This document shows positions 17,247 through 26,163 of a stretch of DNA of 64,000 bases, piece by piece. The DNA comes from Thermosporothrix hazakensis (lineage in GTDB: Bacteria > Chloroflexota > Ktedonobacteria > Ktedonobacterales > Ktedonobacteraceae). The stretch's first letter is position 1. Every line of letters starts with the position of its first letter. The notes under the pieces were generated by a model. The model saw only the letters and a list, made by a program, of their open reading frames with translations, was not told the DNA's origin and searched no databases. A program made the position numbers and the translations under genes. The stretch spans positions 62,001 to 126,000 of the forward strand of contig NZ_QKUF01000007.1 of the NCBI RefSeq assembly GCF_003253565.1. Reading direction: 5' to 3'.

Positions 17247-18203
17247 CTAGGATTGCTGGTCAAGGGACCGGGCAAATGCCTCAAAGAGCTTGCGCTGCTC
17301 AGGTGTAAGCTGTGTTGGTAGCGTTACGCGAACCTCTGCATAGAGGTCACCACGTTGATCTGTCTTACCGGGTTGTGGCATACCCTGACCACGCAGCCGG
17401 AAGGAGCGTCCATTATTTGTCCCCTCAGGAATGCGCAGCAACAAGCGGCGTCCATCGGGTGTCGGCACCTGTATTTCGCCACCTAGCATAGCAACCGTTA
17501 GCGGCACATCAATTGTGGTACGTAAGGTGGTCCCTTCGCGAGTGAAGCGCGGATCGGGCTCAATATGCACGCGCAGATAGAGGTCTCCTCGTCCCTGAGT
17601 TCCAGCGATTCCCTGCCCGGCAACGCGAATACGTGATCCCTCCTGAACGCCCGCAGGAATCTTCACCTGTAGACGCCTGGTTGTGCCATCGGCCTCGGTC
17701 AGTTCCAGCGTGCGCGTGACACCCTGATAGGCTTCTGCCAGCGTCACTTCTATATCTGACTCAACGTCACGCCCACGTGTCTGCTGACGTCGGCTACCGG
17801 TTGCGAAGCCGCTTCCTGTAGGTGAGCCAGAGAAGAAGAACGTATTAAAGAAATCAGAGAAGGGTGATTGACCGCCAAAGAGATCGGAGAGATCTTCTTC
17901 CGTCATCGTGTGATACTGGTATGGGCCGCCACTCTGGAAGCCACCGGTTCCTGCGCCGGGCCATGAGCCGTAGCGCTGATAGTAGCTGCTCATCTCATCA
18001 TATTTTTTGCGCTTTTCCGGATCAGAAAGAACTTCATATGCCTCATTAACTTCTTTAAACTTCTCTTCTGCCTCTTTGTTCCCCGGATTAATATCCGGGT
18101 GGTATTGGCGAGCCAGCTTACGAAATGCCTTGCGAATCTCTTGCTGATCCGCTCCTTTACTTACACCCAGTATTTTGTAATAGTCCTTATAATCTACAGC
18201 CAT
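17247..18203 (-). CDS. cbpA: DnaJ-family co-chaperone without zinc finger (CbpA type)
   Basis: Stimulates the DnaK ATPase. The J-domain is at residues 3-70 with the essential HPD in [11 protein letters not shown]; a Gly/Phe/Ser-rich linker follows (about 75-140); then two beta-barrel substrate-binding domains and a C-terminal dimerisation tail. The four CxxCxGxG repeats of DnaJ are absent, so this is a type-B J-protein. The frame extends to 18266, but AGGAGA upstream of ATG 18203 and the standard [14 protein letters not shown] start fix the beginning. It is the fourth gene of the operon, separated from dnaK by 155 bases containing a long hairpin. Confidence 0.93.
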   Translation of the reverse strand: MAVDYKDYYKILGVSKGADQQEIRKAFRKLARQYHPDINPGNKEAEEKFKEVNEAYEVLSDPEKRKKYDEMSSYYQRYGSWPGAGTGGFQSGGPYQYHTMTEEDLSDLFGGQSPFSDFFNTFFFSGSPTGSGFATGSRRQQTRGRDVESDIEVTLAEAYQGVTRTLELTEADGTTRRLQVKIPAGVQEGSRIRVAGQGIAGTQGRGDLYLRVHIEPDPRFTREGTTLRTTIDVPLTVAMLGGEIQVPTPDGRRLLLRIPEGTNNGRSFRLRGQGMPQPGKTDQRGDLYAEVRVTLPTQLTPEQRKLFEAFARSLDQQS

Positions 18204-18282
18204 ATAGTGTTCTCCTGAGAAAAAAGAAAGCTCAAATGGGTAACAGGAAATAGGAAAACAGAGCACAAAAGGTGGCTGTGAA

Positions 18283-18329
18283 GAAGTCCACTTTGCCGAT
18301 AGCAGAAAGCGCTACCGGCAAAGTAACTT
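18283..18329 (-). repeat. Long intercistronic hairpin between dnaK and dnaJ
   Basis: Nested complementary segments GAAGT/ACTTC, ACTTTGCCG/CGGCAAAGT and TAGC/GCTA with single mismatches make an approximately 18-bp stem (arms 18283-18303 and 18311-18329). No U-tract follows on the minus strand, so it looks like a partial terminator or a 3'-end stabiliser that lowers dnaJ relative to dnaK. Confidence 0.6.
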
Positions 18330-18358
18330 CTGATAGAGACGCTTGTTCTTTTAAACCT

Positions 18359-20272
18359 TTAGACCTCGCGGTATTCCCCTTCAATTGTGTCATCACCTCG
18401 TCCCGAAGAGGGGCCCTGCTGACCGGGGTTCTGTGGGCCAGCACCAGCGCCAGCGGTTGCGCCTGCTCCGGCTTGACCATAGACTTCCTGACCGATGCGC
18501 TGAACGGTGCTTTCAAGCTCGCTCATCGTTGCGCGAATGCGAGCCATATCGCTGCCTTTCAGCGCTTCGCGGACATCCTTTATTTTCTCCTCAACCTGAC
18601 TGCGCAGATCGGTGGAGACTTTATCGCCCAGATCTTTCAGGGTTCGTTCTGCTTGATAGGCAAGGCTATCGGCCTGGTTGCGTACCTCAATCTCTTCTCT
18701 GCGCTGCTTATCTTCCTGCGCATGCTGTTCGGCTTCGCGTACGAGGCGGTTGACCTCTTCTTTCGAGAGGCCGCTGTTGGCTGTAATGGTGATCTTCTGT
18801 TCGCGCCCGGTTGCTTTGTCGCGAGCAGAGACGTTCAGAATACCGTTCGCATCGATATCGAATGTGACCTCAATCTGCGGGATGCCACGCGGAGCCGGGG
18901 CAATACCCTCCAGATGGAAGCGCCCAAGACTGGTATTATCACGTGCCAGTTCGCGTTCACCTTGTAGCACGTGAATTTCGACGGCTGGCTGATTGTCTGC
19001 TGCGGTCGTAAAGGTTTCGCTCTTGCGGGTCGGAATGGTGGTATTGCGCTCAATCAGTTTCGTCATCACACCACCGAGCGTCTCGACTCCAAGCGAGAGC
19101 GGAGTGACATCGAGCAACAGCACGTCGCGTACTTCGCCTTGCAGCACACCGGCCTGAATGGCTGCGCCAATCGCGACTACTTCATCCGGGTTCACGCCTT
19201 TATGCGGCTCTTTGCCAAAGATGTTGCGTACCATATTGATGACGGCGGGCATGCGGGTCTGTCCACCGACAAGCACTACCTCATTGACCTGATTGGCACT
19301 GATATCGGCATCGCGCAGCGCTTTCATCACTGGTTCACGTGTTCGCTCGATCAGATCATTAGTGAGCTGTTCCAGCTTGGCTCGGGTTAGCGTCGTCACC
19401 AGATGTTTGGGACCGCTAGCGTCAGCCGAAATGAACGGTAAGTTGATCTCGGTCTGTGTCACAGATGAAAGCTCGATTTTCGCGCGTTCGGCAGCCTCTT
19501 TGAGTCGCTGTAGGGCCATGCGGTCCTGACGCAGATCAATGCCCTGCTCTTTGCGGAACTCATCGGCCAGCCAGTCAATGATGCGTTGGTCAAAGTCATC
19601 ACCGCCGAGGTGGGTATCACCGTTCGTGCTTTTCACCTCAAAGACGCCTTCACCAAGCTGAAGGATTGAGATGTCAAAAGTGCCACCGCCCAGATCATAG
19701 ACGGCGATAATCTCATCTTTCTTCTTTTCCAGGCCATACGCCAGAGATGCAGCGGTTGGCTCGTTGATGATACGTAGCACTTCCAGACCAGCGATAGTGC
19801 CTGCATCTTTTGTTGCCTGACGCTGTGCATCGTTAAAGTAGGCTGGGACGGTTATTACTGCCTGGGTGATGCGTTCGCCGAGCTTGTTTTCCGCGTCAGT
19901 TTTTAGCTTTTGCAGGATCATCGCCGAAATTTCAGGGGGACTGTATTCGCGCCCTCCCATAACGACACGAGCGTCACCGTTTGCGGCCTGTGTGATTTTA
20001 TACGGAGAGCTCTTCAGGGAGCGTTGAACCTCAGGATCATCGAAGCGACGGCCCATCAGCCGTTTCACCGAAAAAATGGTGTTCTCTGGATTGGTGACGG
20101 CCTGTCGTTTGGCAACCTGACCAACGAGGCGCTCACCACTTTTGGTTACAGCGACAACAGAGGGTGTGAGACGAGAGCCTTCGCTATTTTCGAGGACTGT
20201 TGGTTCACCTGCCTCAATGACCGCAACTGCGGAGTTCGTTGTACCAAGATCTATACCAAGCACCTTAGCCAT
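18359..20272 (-). CDS. dnaK: Molecular chaperone DnaK (Hsp70)
   Basis: The ATP-dependent folding chaperone. The nucleotide-binding domain opens with [15 protein letters not shown], the second phosphate loop is [13 protein letters not shown], and [12 protein letters not shown] closes it; the substrate domain begins [14 protein letters not shown] and ends in a helical lid. The C-terminus is Gly/Ala-rich and ends [11 protein letters not shown], a divergent form of the usual acidic tail. Length 637 is normal. It follows grpE by 68 bases in the same operon. No CIRCE element is seen at the dnaK or operon start. Confidence 0.98.
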   Translation of the reverse strand: MAKVLGIDLGTTNSAVAVIEAGEPTVLENSEGSRLTPSVVAVTKSGERLVGQVAKRQAVTNPENTIFSVKRLMGRRFDDPEVQRSLKSSPYKITQAANGDARVVMGGREYSPPEISAMILQKLKTDAENKLGERITQAVITVPAYFNDAQRQATKDAGTIAGLEVLRIINEPTAASLAYGLEKKKDEIIAVYDLGGGTFDISILQLGEGVFEVKSTNGDTHLGGDDFDQRIIDWLADEFRKEQGIDLRQDRMALQRLKEAAERAKIELSSVTQTEINLPFISADASGPKHLVTTLTRAKLEQLTNDLIERTREPVMKALRDADISANQVNEVVLVGGQTRMPAVINMVRNIFGKEPHKGVNPDEVVAIGAAIQAGVLQGEVRDVLLLDVTPLSLGVETLGGVMTKLIERNTTIPTRKSETFTTAADNQPAVEIHVLQGERELARDNTSLGRFHLEGIAPAPRGIPQIEVTFDIDANGILNVSARDKATGREQKITITANSGLSKEEVNRLVREAEQHAQEDKQRREEIEVRNQADSLAYQAERTLKDLGDKVSTDLRSQVEEKIKDVREALKGSDMARIRATMSELESTVQRIGQEVYGQAGAGATAGAGAGPQNPGQQGPSSGRGDDTIEGEYREV

Positions 20273-20340
20273 ACTCGTCTGATACCTCCTTTAACACGTT
20301 GCTCTGCTTCCATTCTTATTAAACACAGTTAACGCCAAAA

Positions 20341-20922
20341 TTATTCGCTCCGTTGCTCTGCGGTTGATGCTGTGCCTGCGACGACAACCTGTGCCGGTCT
20401 GATTACCCGATCTTTGAGCATGTAACCGGGGCGAACAACATGGACAATGGTTCCTTCCTCGATATCGGATCGAGCCTCGGTCGAGATTGCCTCATGCCAG
20501 AGCGGGTTGAATGGTTCGCCCGGCGTACCTATCTGCTTCAGTCCGATTTGCTGTAAGCTGATAGTGAACTGGCGCGCGACAAGGCCGATTCCCTGGACCC
20601 AGGCATTCTTTGAGATCTCAGCGGGGGGCGAGGAGAGCGCCCTGCCCAGATCATCCAGTGCAGGCAAAAGCTGTGAAATCAGGTTAGCCTGCGCTGTCAA
20701 CATCAGCTCGCTTTGTTCCTGATTGACCCTCCGCTTGTAGTTTATAAAGTCTGCCTGGGTTCGCTGAAGCAGAGACAGGTACTCGGAGGCTTTTTGTTGG
20801 GCTTCAGCGAGTTCTTGTTCTACTGCTTCAATCTGGTTCTGCTCTATATCAGCATTTGATGATTTTTCTTCTTTTTTCTTTTCTTCGTTCTCCTGTGCTG
20901 AATGATGCTGATCATGTGGCAT
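20341..20922 (-). CDS. grpE: Nucleotide exchange factor GrpE
   Basis: Releases ADP from DnaK. The first 50 residues are charged and disordered, residues about 35-95 form the long paired coiled coil (EQELAEAQQKASEYLSLLQR then ADFINYKRRV), and the C-terminal beta wing contains the family pattern FNPLWHEAISTEARSDIEEG ... HVVRPGYMLKDRVIRPAQVVV. Length 193 is typical. It begins 31 bases after the HdeD-like gene ends, so the chaperone operon is probably transcribed from upstream of that gene. Confidence 0.95.
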   Translation of the reverse strand: MPHDQHHSAQENEEKKKEEKSSNADIEQNQIEAVEQELAEAQQKASEYLSLLQRTQADFINYKRRVNQEQSELMLTAQANLISQLLPALDDLGRALSSPPAEISKNAWVQGIGLVARQFTISLQQIGLKQIGTPGEPFNPLWHEAISTEARSDIEEGTIVHVVRPGYMLKDRVIRPAQVVVAGTASTAEQRSE

Positions 20923-20953
20923 AATAGTTCTCTACCTCTTTCAACGCAATGGA

Positions 20954-21508
20954 TCAGTAGGAAAGGACGCTACGGCGCTGGAAGGCGCGCACAAGTAAAA
21001 GGATGCCGAACAGAATCGCATATATGCCGATCATCCAGGCTATTGCAAGCAGGGATGCCACAGGCCGCGCAAAAAGCAGGACTCCTAGGAGAATAGAGAG
21101 CACCCCTGTCAGAAGCAGAAGCCATTCTCCTGTAATAGCCCGACTGAGTTCAATCGCGGCAATGATCTCAAGGATGCCGGTAACAATTGCCCAACCACCA
21201 ACGAGGGTGAGCAGGACAATAAACGAGATTCCCGGCCAGATAAATGTGAGAATGCCAAAAATGATGCCCGCGATCCCTTCTATCAGGACGATCCACCAGT
21301 GGCGGAAGTAGGATCGGGCCTGAAAGGACGAGGTAACTGCGAAAATGCCGTCGACCAGGGCGTAGGCTGCAAAAAGGTAGACGAGAACAAACAGGGCCAT
21401 CCCGGGCCAGACAATGGCAAGAATGCCGAAAAGTATGGCTATGATCCCTCGTAAGGCAACCCACCACCGCTCTTGGCGATTCGTCCTATAGATGCTACCT
21501 GGATTCAA
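20954..21508 (-). CDS. HdeD family membrane protein (DUF308)
   Basis: A six-helix integral membrane protein with three DUF308-type helix pairs, for example LRGIIAILFGILAIVWPGMA, LIEGIAGIIFGILTFIWPGIS and LLTGVLSILLGVLLFARPVA. In enterobacteria HdeD is tied to acid resistance at high cell density; its mechanism is unclear. Start is TTG 21508, supported by AAGGAGGAG 6-8 bases upstream. It is the first gene of the chaperone operon, which suggests envelope stress and protein folding are co-regulated here. Confidence 0.85.
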   Translation of the reverse strand: MNPGSIYRTNRQERWWVALRGIIAILFGILAIVWPGMALFVLVYLFAAYALVDGIFAVTSSFQARSYFRHWWIVLIEGIAGIIFGILTFIWPGISFIVLLTLVGGWAIVTGILEIIAAIELSRAITGEWLLLLTGVLSILLGVLLFARPVASLLAIAWMIGIYAILFGILLLVRAFQRRSVLSY

Positions 21509-22194
21509 TTTTTTCTCCTCCTTTTCATTATACTGATCTTAGAGAGGATAGAAGCGCTTTTCTTCGTTGCTTGCATGGCTTGCACGGGATGAAAGGCGCT
21601 CCCTCGTGTTTGTATTCATACAAATATGCTCTTGCCTGCGAATAGATGGGGAGGAACCGAGTAAATACTATCAAGATGACTTAGCAGCACTCTGGCTGCA
21701 TAACCCTTTTGGAACACGCGGGAGAGGGCCGCTTTGTGACAGCGCTATGGTGCGTGGAAGCCCTTTCGCGCTTGTCTGCCTCTCTGCTATAGTACTTCAT
21801 GGTAGAGGCTTTACAGAATGGGGCAGATAAGGCATAGTTATGCTATGCTAATGCAGATAGAAGTGTATATATCTGTAGGAAGAACAATTGCGGGTTTGTC
21901 AGGAACCTCTGTCTGAATGTGGGGACGGGTGAAGAGCAGGCCTGGACCTGACCTGTCTCAGCTAACACTCTGTAGGAGTGATCCCAGCTCCAGCCGGGTG
22001 AATACAAGAGGAACGTCGGGACATTTGCCAGCTCTGACCACTGCGGTACACTATAAAGCAACACTACGGAGTAAAAGCCTGTACGGCAAACAAAGCCACT
22101 CCGTATCTGTGAGGTACCTGGTATCCGTGTGAGTGGAGGTCTGAGGATCCTCCCCACAACTCAAAGTCAGGGGCTTTCAGAGGCGATTTGTCTG
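21509..22194. other. 690-base gene-free region with possible structured RNA
   Basis: No protein gene is convincing. A TGcTATAGT element at 21785-21793 could be an extended -10 on the plus strand. Between about 21950 and 22180 several stems are visible: CACTC/GAGTG at 21966-21980, a perfect 8-bp pair TACGGAGT (22065-22072) / ACTCCGTA (22098-22105) enclosing GCC/GGC, and GGAGG/CCTCC near 22140. It does not match RNase P, tmRNA, SRP or 6S landmarks that I know. Confidence 0.35.
21527..21532 (-). promoter_or_regulatory. Candidate -10 of the chaperone operon
   Basis: A perfect TATAAT on the minus strand lies about 19 bases before the TTG start of the HdeD-like gene. No consensus -35 or known heat-shock operator accompanies it, and the leader would be very short. 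Confidence 0.35.
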
Positions 22195-22815
22195 ATGAAA
22201 AAAGAAGATATGAACACAATAAAAAGGTCTGAAAAGACACGATATATTACGAGCAGCTTCGTCCTTCTTTTATTTCTGTTAAGCATCGGGCTGGTTGCCT
22301 GTGGTCCTGATGCGAATAGTTTACCTGCGAATAGCAATCCGGTACCAACAATTACAATCGATGTCTCGAAAAGTCAGAAGGATATTCCTAACAGTCCTAT
22401 GAATAACTTACAGTGTGGTGCCTGGGTGACTGATGCAACACCTCCTTATCTTAACGGACAGGCCAGGTTTGGCGCGAATGGACGCTTTGTTCAGTTGGTG
22501 AACGGCAACCCTCAAGGTGTCGCTGGCGCAACGGTTACCGCTACGATTACCTGGGGCGATTATATGCAGGAGACACAGACGAAGACGACCAATGCTGATG
22601 GCTTTGTTGTCTTTGAGCTCTCAACGGCCAATCATTTTAACGCCATTGGCAAAAACAGCCTGATCACCATGAACTTTAATAAGGATGGATTGGGTCAGTG
22701 CAAAGTCGGAGATGATCGACCGGCTTTCTTTACACTGACAAACCCCACCCCGACGCAACAGCCGTCAAAGACGCCAACCTGTACCCCGGGAAAGAAAAAC
22801 TGTAATAAACACTAG
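22195..22815 (+). CDS. Putative lipoprotein with Ig-like domain
   Basis: The N-terminus has a lipoprotein signal: basic residues, a hydrophobic stretch SSFVLLLFLLSIGL and the lipobox LVAC followed by G, so it is probably anchored to the outer face of the membrane. The mature part contains an Ig/transthyretin-like segment (NGNPQGVAGATVTATITWGD ... TNADGFVVFEL) of the type seen in surface proteins, then a Pro/Thr-rich tail ending with Cys and Lys residues. ATG 22195 or ATG 22210 are both possible starts; neither has a strong ribosome site. Function unknown. Confidence 0.7.
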   Translation: MKKEDMNTIKRSEKTRYITSSFVLLLFLLSIGLVACGPDANSLPANSNPVPTITIDVSKSQKDIPNSPMNNLQCGAWVTDATPPYLNGQARFGANGRFVQLVNGNPQGVAGATVTATITWGDYMQETQTKTTNADGFVVFELSTANHFNAIGKNSLITMNFNKDGLGQCKVGDDRPAFFTLTNPTPTQQPSKTPTCTPGKKNCNKH

Positions 22816-22835
22816 GTAGTTTTCAAAAGAAGAAG

Positions 22836-22866
22836 ACCTCGTAGATTCGCTCTACGGGGTTTTCTT
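22836..22866 (+). terminator. Terminator after the lipoprotein gene
   Basis: ACCTCGTAGA (22836-22845) pairs with TCTACGGGGT (22851-22860) with one wobble, followed by TTTCTT. Confidence 0.75.
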
Positions 22867-22888
22867 ATTGATAAATATCGATAGAGAC

Positions 22889-23692
22889 TCAGGACGGGGT
22901 ATCGGCGTCTGCACTGAACCAGCGAAGATGCTGTGCCAAATCAACTACATGGCCAACAACAATCAGGGCAGGGGGCCGTACCTGCGCGGCTTTGACCCGT
23001 TCCACAATGGTATTCAGTGTGCCGGTCACTGCGTGTTGTTCTGGTAGCGTGCCCCACTGAATGACAGCGATCGGTGTATCTCCTGGACGACCATGTTGTG
23101 TCAGTTCATCCACAATAAAAGCAAGATTTCCCAGACCCATCAGAATAATGAGTGTGGTATTTAAACGGGCAAGCGTGGACCAGTCCAGATATGAGTTATC
23201 AGGGTGTGTGCCTGTGTGACCGGTAACGACAGTAAAGGATGCCGCATAACCTCTATGCGTGACTGGAATGCCCGCGTAGGCCGGAACGGCAACCGCAGAG
23301 GTCACACCAGGTACCACTTGCCAGGGAATACCATGTTGTGCGAGATAGAGGGCCTCTTCTCCCCCGCGCCCAAAGACAAAAGGATCTCCCCCTTTCAGCC
23401 GTACGACGATCTTTTGTGAGCGGGCATACTGAACAAGTAGGCGGTTGATTTCCTGTTGCGGCAGTGCATGGCTTCCGGCTGATTTGCCCACATAGAGCTT
23501 TTCTGCATCAGGGGGAACAACCGAGAGTAGAACCGGGTTGGCCAGATAGTCGTAGAGCACCACATCTGCCTGGCGCAAGATATTGAGCCCCTTGACTGTA
23601 ATCAGGTCTGGATCACCGGGCCCGGCTCCAATCAGATAGACGGTTCCAGGCGTTGCCTCACTGGCAAATGGAAATACAGCATTATTGTGCAT
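22889..23692 (-). CDS. cobA: Uroporphyrinogen-III C-methyltransferase (SUMT)
   Basis: Adds two SAM-derived methyl groups to uroporphyrinogen III to give precorrin-2, the branch point to sirohaem and cobalamin. Motifs: SAM loop VYLIGAGPGDPDLITVKG near the N-terminus, VVRLKGGDPFVFGRGGEE, VPGVTSAVAVPAYAGIPVTHRG and a C-terminal PPALIVVGHVV. At 267 aa it is the single-domain CobA form without the CysG oxidase part. ATG 23692, with GAGG 8 bases upstream, is preferred; the frame extends to a TTG at 23761. Stands alone, convergent with the lipoprotein gene. Confidence 0.93.
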   Translation of the reverse strand: MHNNAVFPFASEATPGTVYLIGAGPGDPDLITVKGLNILRQADVVLYDYLANPVLLSVVPPDAEKLYVGKSAGSHALPQQEINRLLVQYARSQKIVVRLKGGDPFVFGRGGEEALYLAQHGIPWQVVPGVTSAVAVPAYAGIPVTHRGYAASFTVVTGHTGTHPDNSYLDWSTLARLNTTLIILMGLGNLAFIVDELTQHGRPGDTPIAVIQWGTLPEQHAVTGTLNTIVERVKAAQVRPPALIVVGHVVDLAQHLRWFSADADTPS

Positions 23693-23890
23693 CTTGCTGG
23701 CCTCGTTTCCATAGATTTCAGGTGTCAATAGATTATATTCGAGCAGAGGCGCAAGAGGCAATGAAGTGCTCCCGCTTTATTCATGCTTGACAGGGTGCCT
23801 ACACAATCTATTTTATATGGAGTACATCTATTTAGAGAGATATCTATGGATGAGGATATACGTAAGAAAACAGAGCGGATCCTTTAAGGT

Positions 23891-23931
23891 GCAGGAGGAA
23901 AAGAGCGGAAAGGACTGCTCTTTTGTCCTGC
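23891..23931. repeat. Long imperfect hairpin downstream of the SDR gene
   Basis: GCAGGAggAAAAGAGC (23891-23906) pairs with GCTCTTTTgTCCTGC (23917-23931) around a 10-base loop. It lies 9 bases after the SDR stop and may end that transcript, although no U-tract follows. Confidence 0.45.
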
Positions 23932-23939
23932 GATCCATT

Positions 23940-24935
23940 TCAGGCACTTTTGAGAAAGATTTTTCCCAGGCCGAGCAGACCCATGAAGGCCCCCATTGCA
24001 AGCAGAAGCGATGTGCGATGGCTGGTGAGCCAGAACTGGATGCTTGAGGAGCGTGATCGGTCGTCGAACTGCCCATGTGCCCCATGATCGGGGGGAACCG
24101 GGTGCCAGAGATTGTCAGGCCGGTTTGGATCTGCCGGTTCTGACGTTTGCTGCGATGCATAGCCGGTCTTTGCCAGATAGCGATCACCCAGGCCAGGAAA
24201 GAATTTGTTTCCCTGAATGGCGATGGTCGTTGAGAGTCCAACATACCACTCGCGTCGATAGTGATGGGCGGCATGATAAATCGCTTCGGCGGCGACTTCC
24301 GGCTGATAGATGGGGGGAACGGGCTGTGCCTGACGCGGGAGGCGGCTTTTCACCCAGGAGAACTGTGGAGTATTGAGCGCTGGCATCTGTACCATCGTAA
24401 TGCGTACCTTACTCTTATCGTGAAACAGCTCGCTCCGTACGGATTCGGTAAAACCCTGGATCGCGTGCTTGGCACCGCAATACGCTGATTGTAGGGGGAT
24501 TGCGCGATAGGCCAGCGCTGAGCCTACCTGGACAATCATTCCATGATCTCGGGGAAGCATCCGTTTGAGGGCTGCCATTGTCCCATAGACGTAGCCAAGA
24601 TAGGTGACCTCAGTGACGCGGCGGTACTCATCGGGCTGCATCTCTTTAAACGGAGAAAAAACCGAGGTCATTGCATCGTTGATCCAGATATCGATAGGGC
24701 CAAAAGTCTGCTCTGTTTTTTTCGCCGCCTCTTCGACCTCTTCGGGCTTGGATACATCAGTCGGGATGGCAAGGGCCTGACCCCCCAGTTCCTCTACTTC
24801 GCGGCGGGCATCTTCCAATCCATCTTCTCCGCGGGCCAACAACGCAATTGCTGCACCATGACGTGCAAATGTGCGAGCGGTGGCCCGTCCTACCCCTGCT
24901 GAAGCACCTGTAATAACAACAACTTCACGTGCCAT
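23940..24935 (-). CDS. Short-chain dehydrogenase/reductase with C-terminal membrane helix
   Basis: A Rossmann-fold oxidoreductase: cofactor motif VVITGASAGVGRATA (T-G-x3-G-x-G) at residues 6-20, the NDA variant of the NNAG motif (IDIWINDAMTS), the catalytic Ser in VQVGSALAYR and YCGAK with the Tyr-x3-Lys pair. After about residue 250 the protein extends beyond the usual SDR length into a Pro/Asp-rich linker and a terminal hydrophobic helix (TSLLLAMGAFMGLLGLGKIF), so it is probably tethered to the membrane by its tail. ATG 24935 is preceded by GAGAAGGAGAG. NADP preference and substrate are not evident. Confidence 0.87.
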   Translation of the reverse strand: MAREVVVITGASAGVGRATARTFARHGAAIALLARGEDGLEDARREVEELGGQALAIPTDVSKPEEVEEAAKKTEQTFGPIDIWINDAMTSVFSPFKEMQPDEYRRVTEVTYLGYVYGTMAALKRMLPRDHGMIVQVGSALAYRAIPLQSAYCGAKHAIQGFTESVRSELFHDKSKVRITMVQMPALNTPQFSWVKSRLPRQAQPVPPIYQPEVAAEAIYHAAHHYRREWYVGLSTTIAIQGNKFFPGLGDRYLAKTGYASQQTSEPADPNRPDNLWHPVPPDHGAHGQFDDRSRSSSIQFWLTSHRTSLLLAMGAFMGLLGLGKIFLKSA

Positions 24936-25160
24936 GATCTCTCCTTCTCTTTTCTGCTGAGATAGTAAAGGAGTTCCCTTCGCTGTAATGGTGATGTAAA
25001 AGAGACACGAACAATCAGGAGACGAATGTGACAGCGAGCATGGCGCGAGCGCAATAAACCTTTTTTGTATAGGGGACGTGTACCTTGTGTGGGATGCGGG
25101 GAAGGGGTGATGTAGAGACGGATCATAGAGAGTTTGCAGCGTTAGAGAGGAGCAAGATAC

Positions 25161-26147
25161 ATGGTCTCGATTGGCTGGAAATGCGGAATAGAACAGTATC
25201 CCCCTGCTGAATTGCTTGATTACGCAGTGACAGCCGAGGAAGCAGGCTTTGATATTGTGGAAGCAAGTGACCACTTTCATCCCTGGAGTGAGAAGGGACA
25301 GGCGTCATTTTGCTGGACCCTGCTTGGAGCCGTGGCGGCCAGGACAAAACGAATCTTGCTCGGAACGGGTGTCACCTGTCCCACCCTGCGTTATCATCCT
25401 GCTATTATCGCGCAAGCAACGGCAACGTTGGATAACCTGGCTCCCGGGCGCGTCTTTCTGGGAGTAGGGACCGGTGAGGCATTGAACGAGTATCCTGTGA
25501 TGGCGTACTGGCCGGGCTATACTGAGCGCCGCGAGCGGTTACAAGAAGCGATTGAACTCATGCGTGAGTTATGGACCGGCGAAACAGTTTCTTTCGATGG
25601 AGAATACTATCAGACGCGAAAGGCTAAATTGTATACGCCTCCAACACAGCAGATCCCGATTTATGTTTCGGCTATGGTTCCCGGGAGCGCTGAGTTTGCC
25701 GGAAAGTATGGGGATGGTCTGTTTACCGTAGGAGGCAAGCCAATAGAGCTCTATAAAGAGATCATCAAGAACTTTGAAGAGGGAGCGCGAGAGGTTGGGA
25801 AAGATCCGGCGGAACTTCCTAAAATTATTGAGCTAAATGTGCAATATACGCAGGATACAGATGCCGCTATTCAGGGACAGCTTCAATACTGGGCTGGCTC
25901 TTATATCCCGGCTCTTTTTAATCAAAAGATCTATACCCCGGCGATGTCAGAAGAAAATGGGCAGGTCGTAGGTGCGGACACAATCAAGCAGACAAATTGC
26001 ATTTCAGCGGACCCGGAGGAACATGCGAAATTTGTCAAACAGTACACGGACATTGGATTCGATCATGTGATTGTGCATTCTGCCGGTCCTGATCAAAAGG
26101 CCTTTGTGAACGAATACGGCAGGGATGTTATCCCGAGGCTGCACTAA
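25161..26147 (+). CDS. F420-dependent LLM-class oxidoreductase, F420-G6PDH-like
   Basis: A luciferase-like (alpha/beta)8 enzyme expected to use coenzyme F420. Residues with the motif VEASDHFHPW (about 32-41) contain the His/Trp pair that in F420-dependent glucose-6-phosphate dehydrogenase stacks on F420 and acts in catalysis; LGTGVTCPTLRYHP and GVGTGEALNE are further signatures of the TIGR03557/FGD branch. Length 328 is as expected. Sugar phosphate oxidation to supply reduced F420 is plausible but other substrates occur in this branch. The kinase gene starts 16 bases downstream, so the two may be co-transcribed. Confidence 0.85.
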   Translation: MVSIGWKCGIEQYPPAELLDYAVTAEEAGFDIVEASDHFHPWSEKGQASFCWTLLGAVAARTKRILLGTGVTCPTLRYHPAIIAQATATLDNLAPGRVFLGVGTGEALNEYPVMAYWPGYTERRERLQEAIELMRELWTGETVSFDGEYYQTRKAKLYTPPTQQIPIYVSAMVPGSAEFAGKYGDGLFTVGGKPIELYKEIIKNFEEGAREVGKDPAELPKIIELNVQYTQDTDAAIQGQLQYWAGSYIPALFNQKIYTPAMSEENGQVVGADTIKQTNCISADPEEHAKFVKQYTDIGFDHVIVHSAGPDQKAFVNEYGRDVIPRLH

Positions 26148-26163
26148 GCAAGGAGTGTTCGTT

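Noticed and set aside
18272..18967. Long open frames on the strand opposite dnaK, carB, the xanthine dehydrogenase genes and other genes
   Set aside because: They are mirrored by strongly conserved genes on the other strand, lack ribosome sites and give no recognisable protein.
21567..21830. An 87-codon plus-strand frame in the gap upstream of the lipoprotein gene
   Set aside because: No ribosome site, biased composition, and it overlaps likely promoter and RNA structure; the 104-codon minus-strand frame at 21843-22157 was rejected for the same reasons.
21990..22110. Possible RNase P RNA, because of GAGGAACGTCGGGAC
   Set aside because: It differs from the universal GAGGAAAGTCC core and the partner ACAGAA-type motif is missing.
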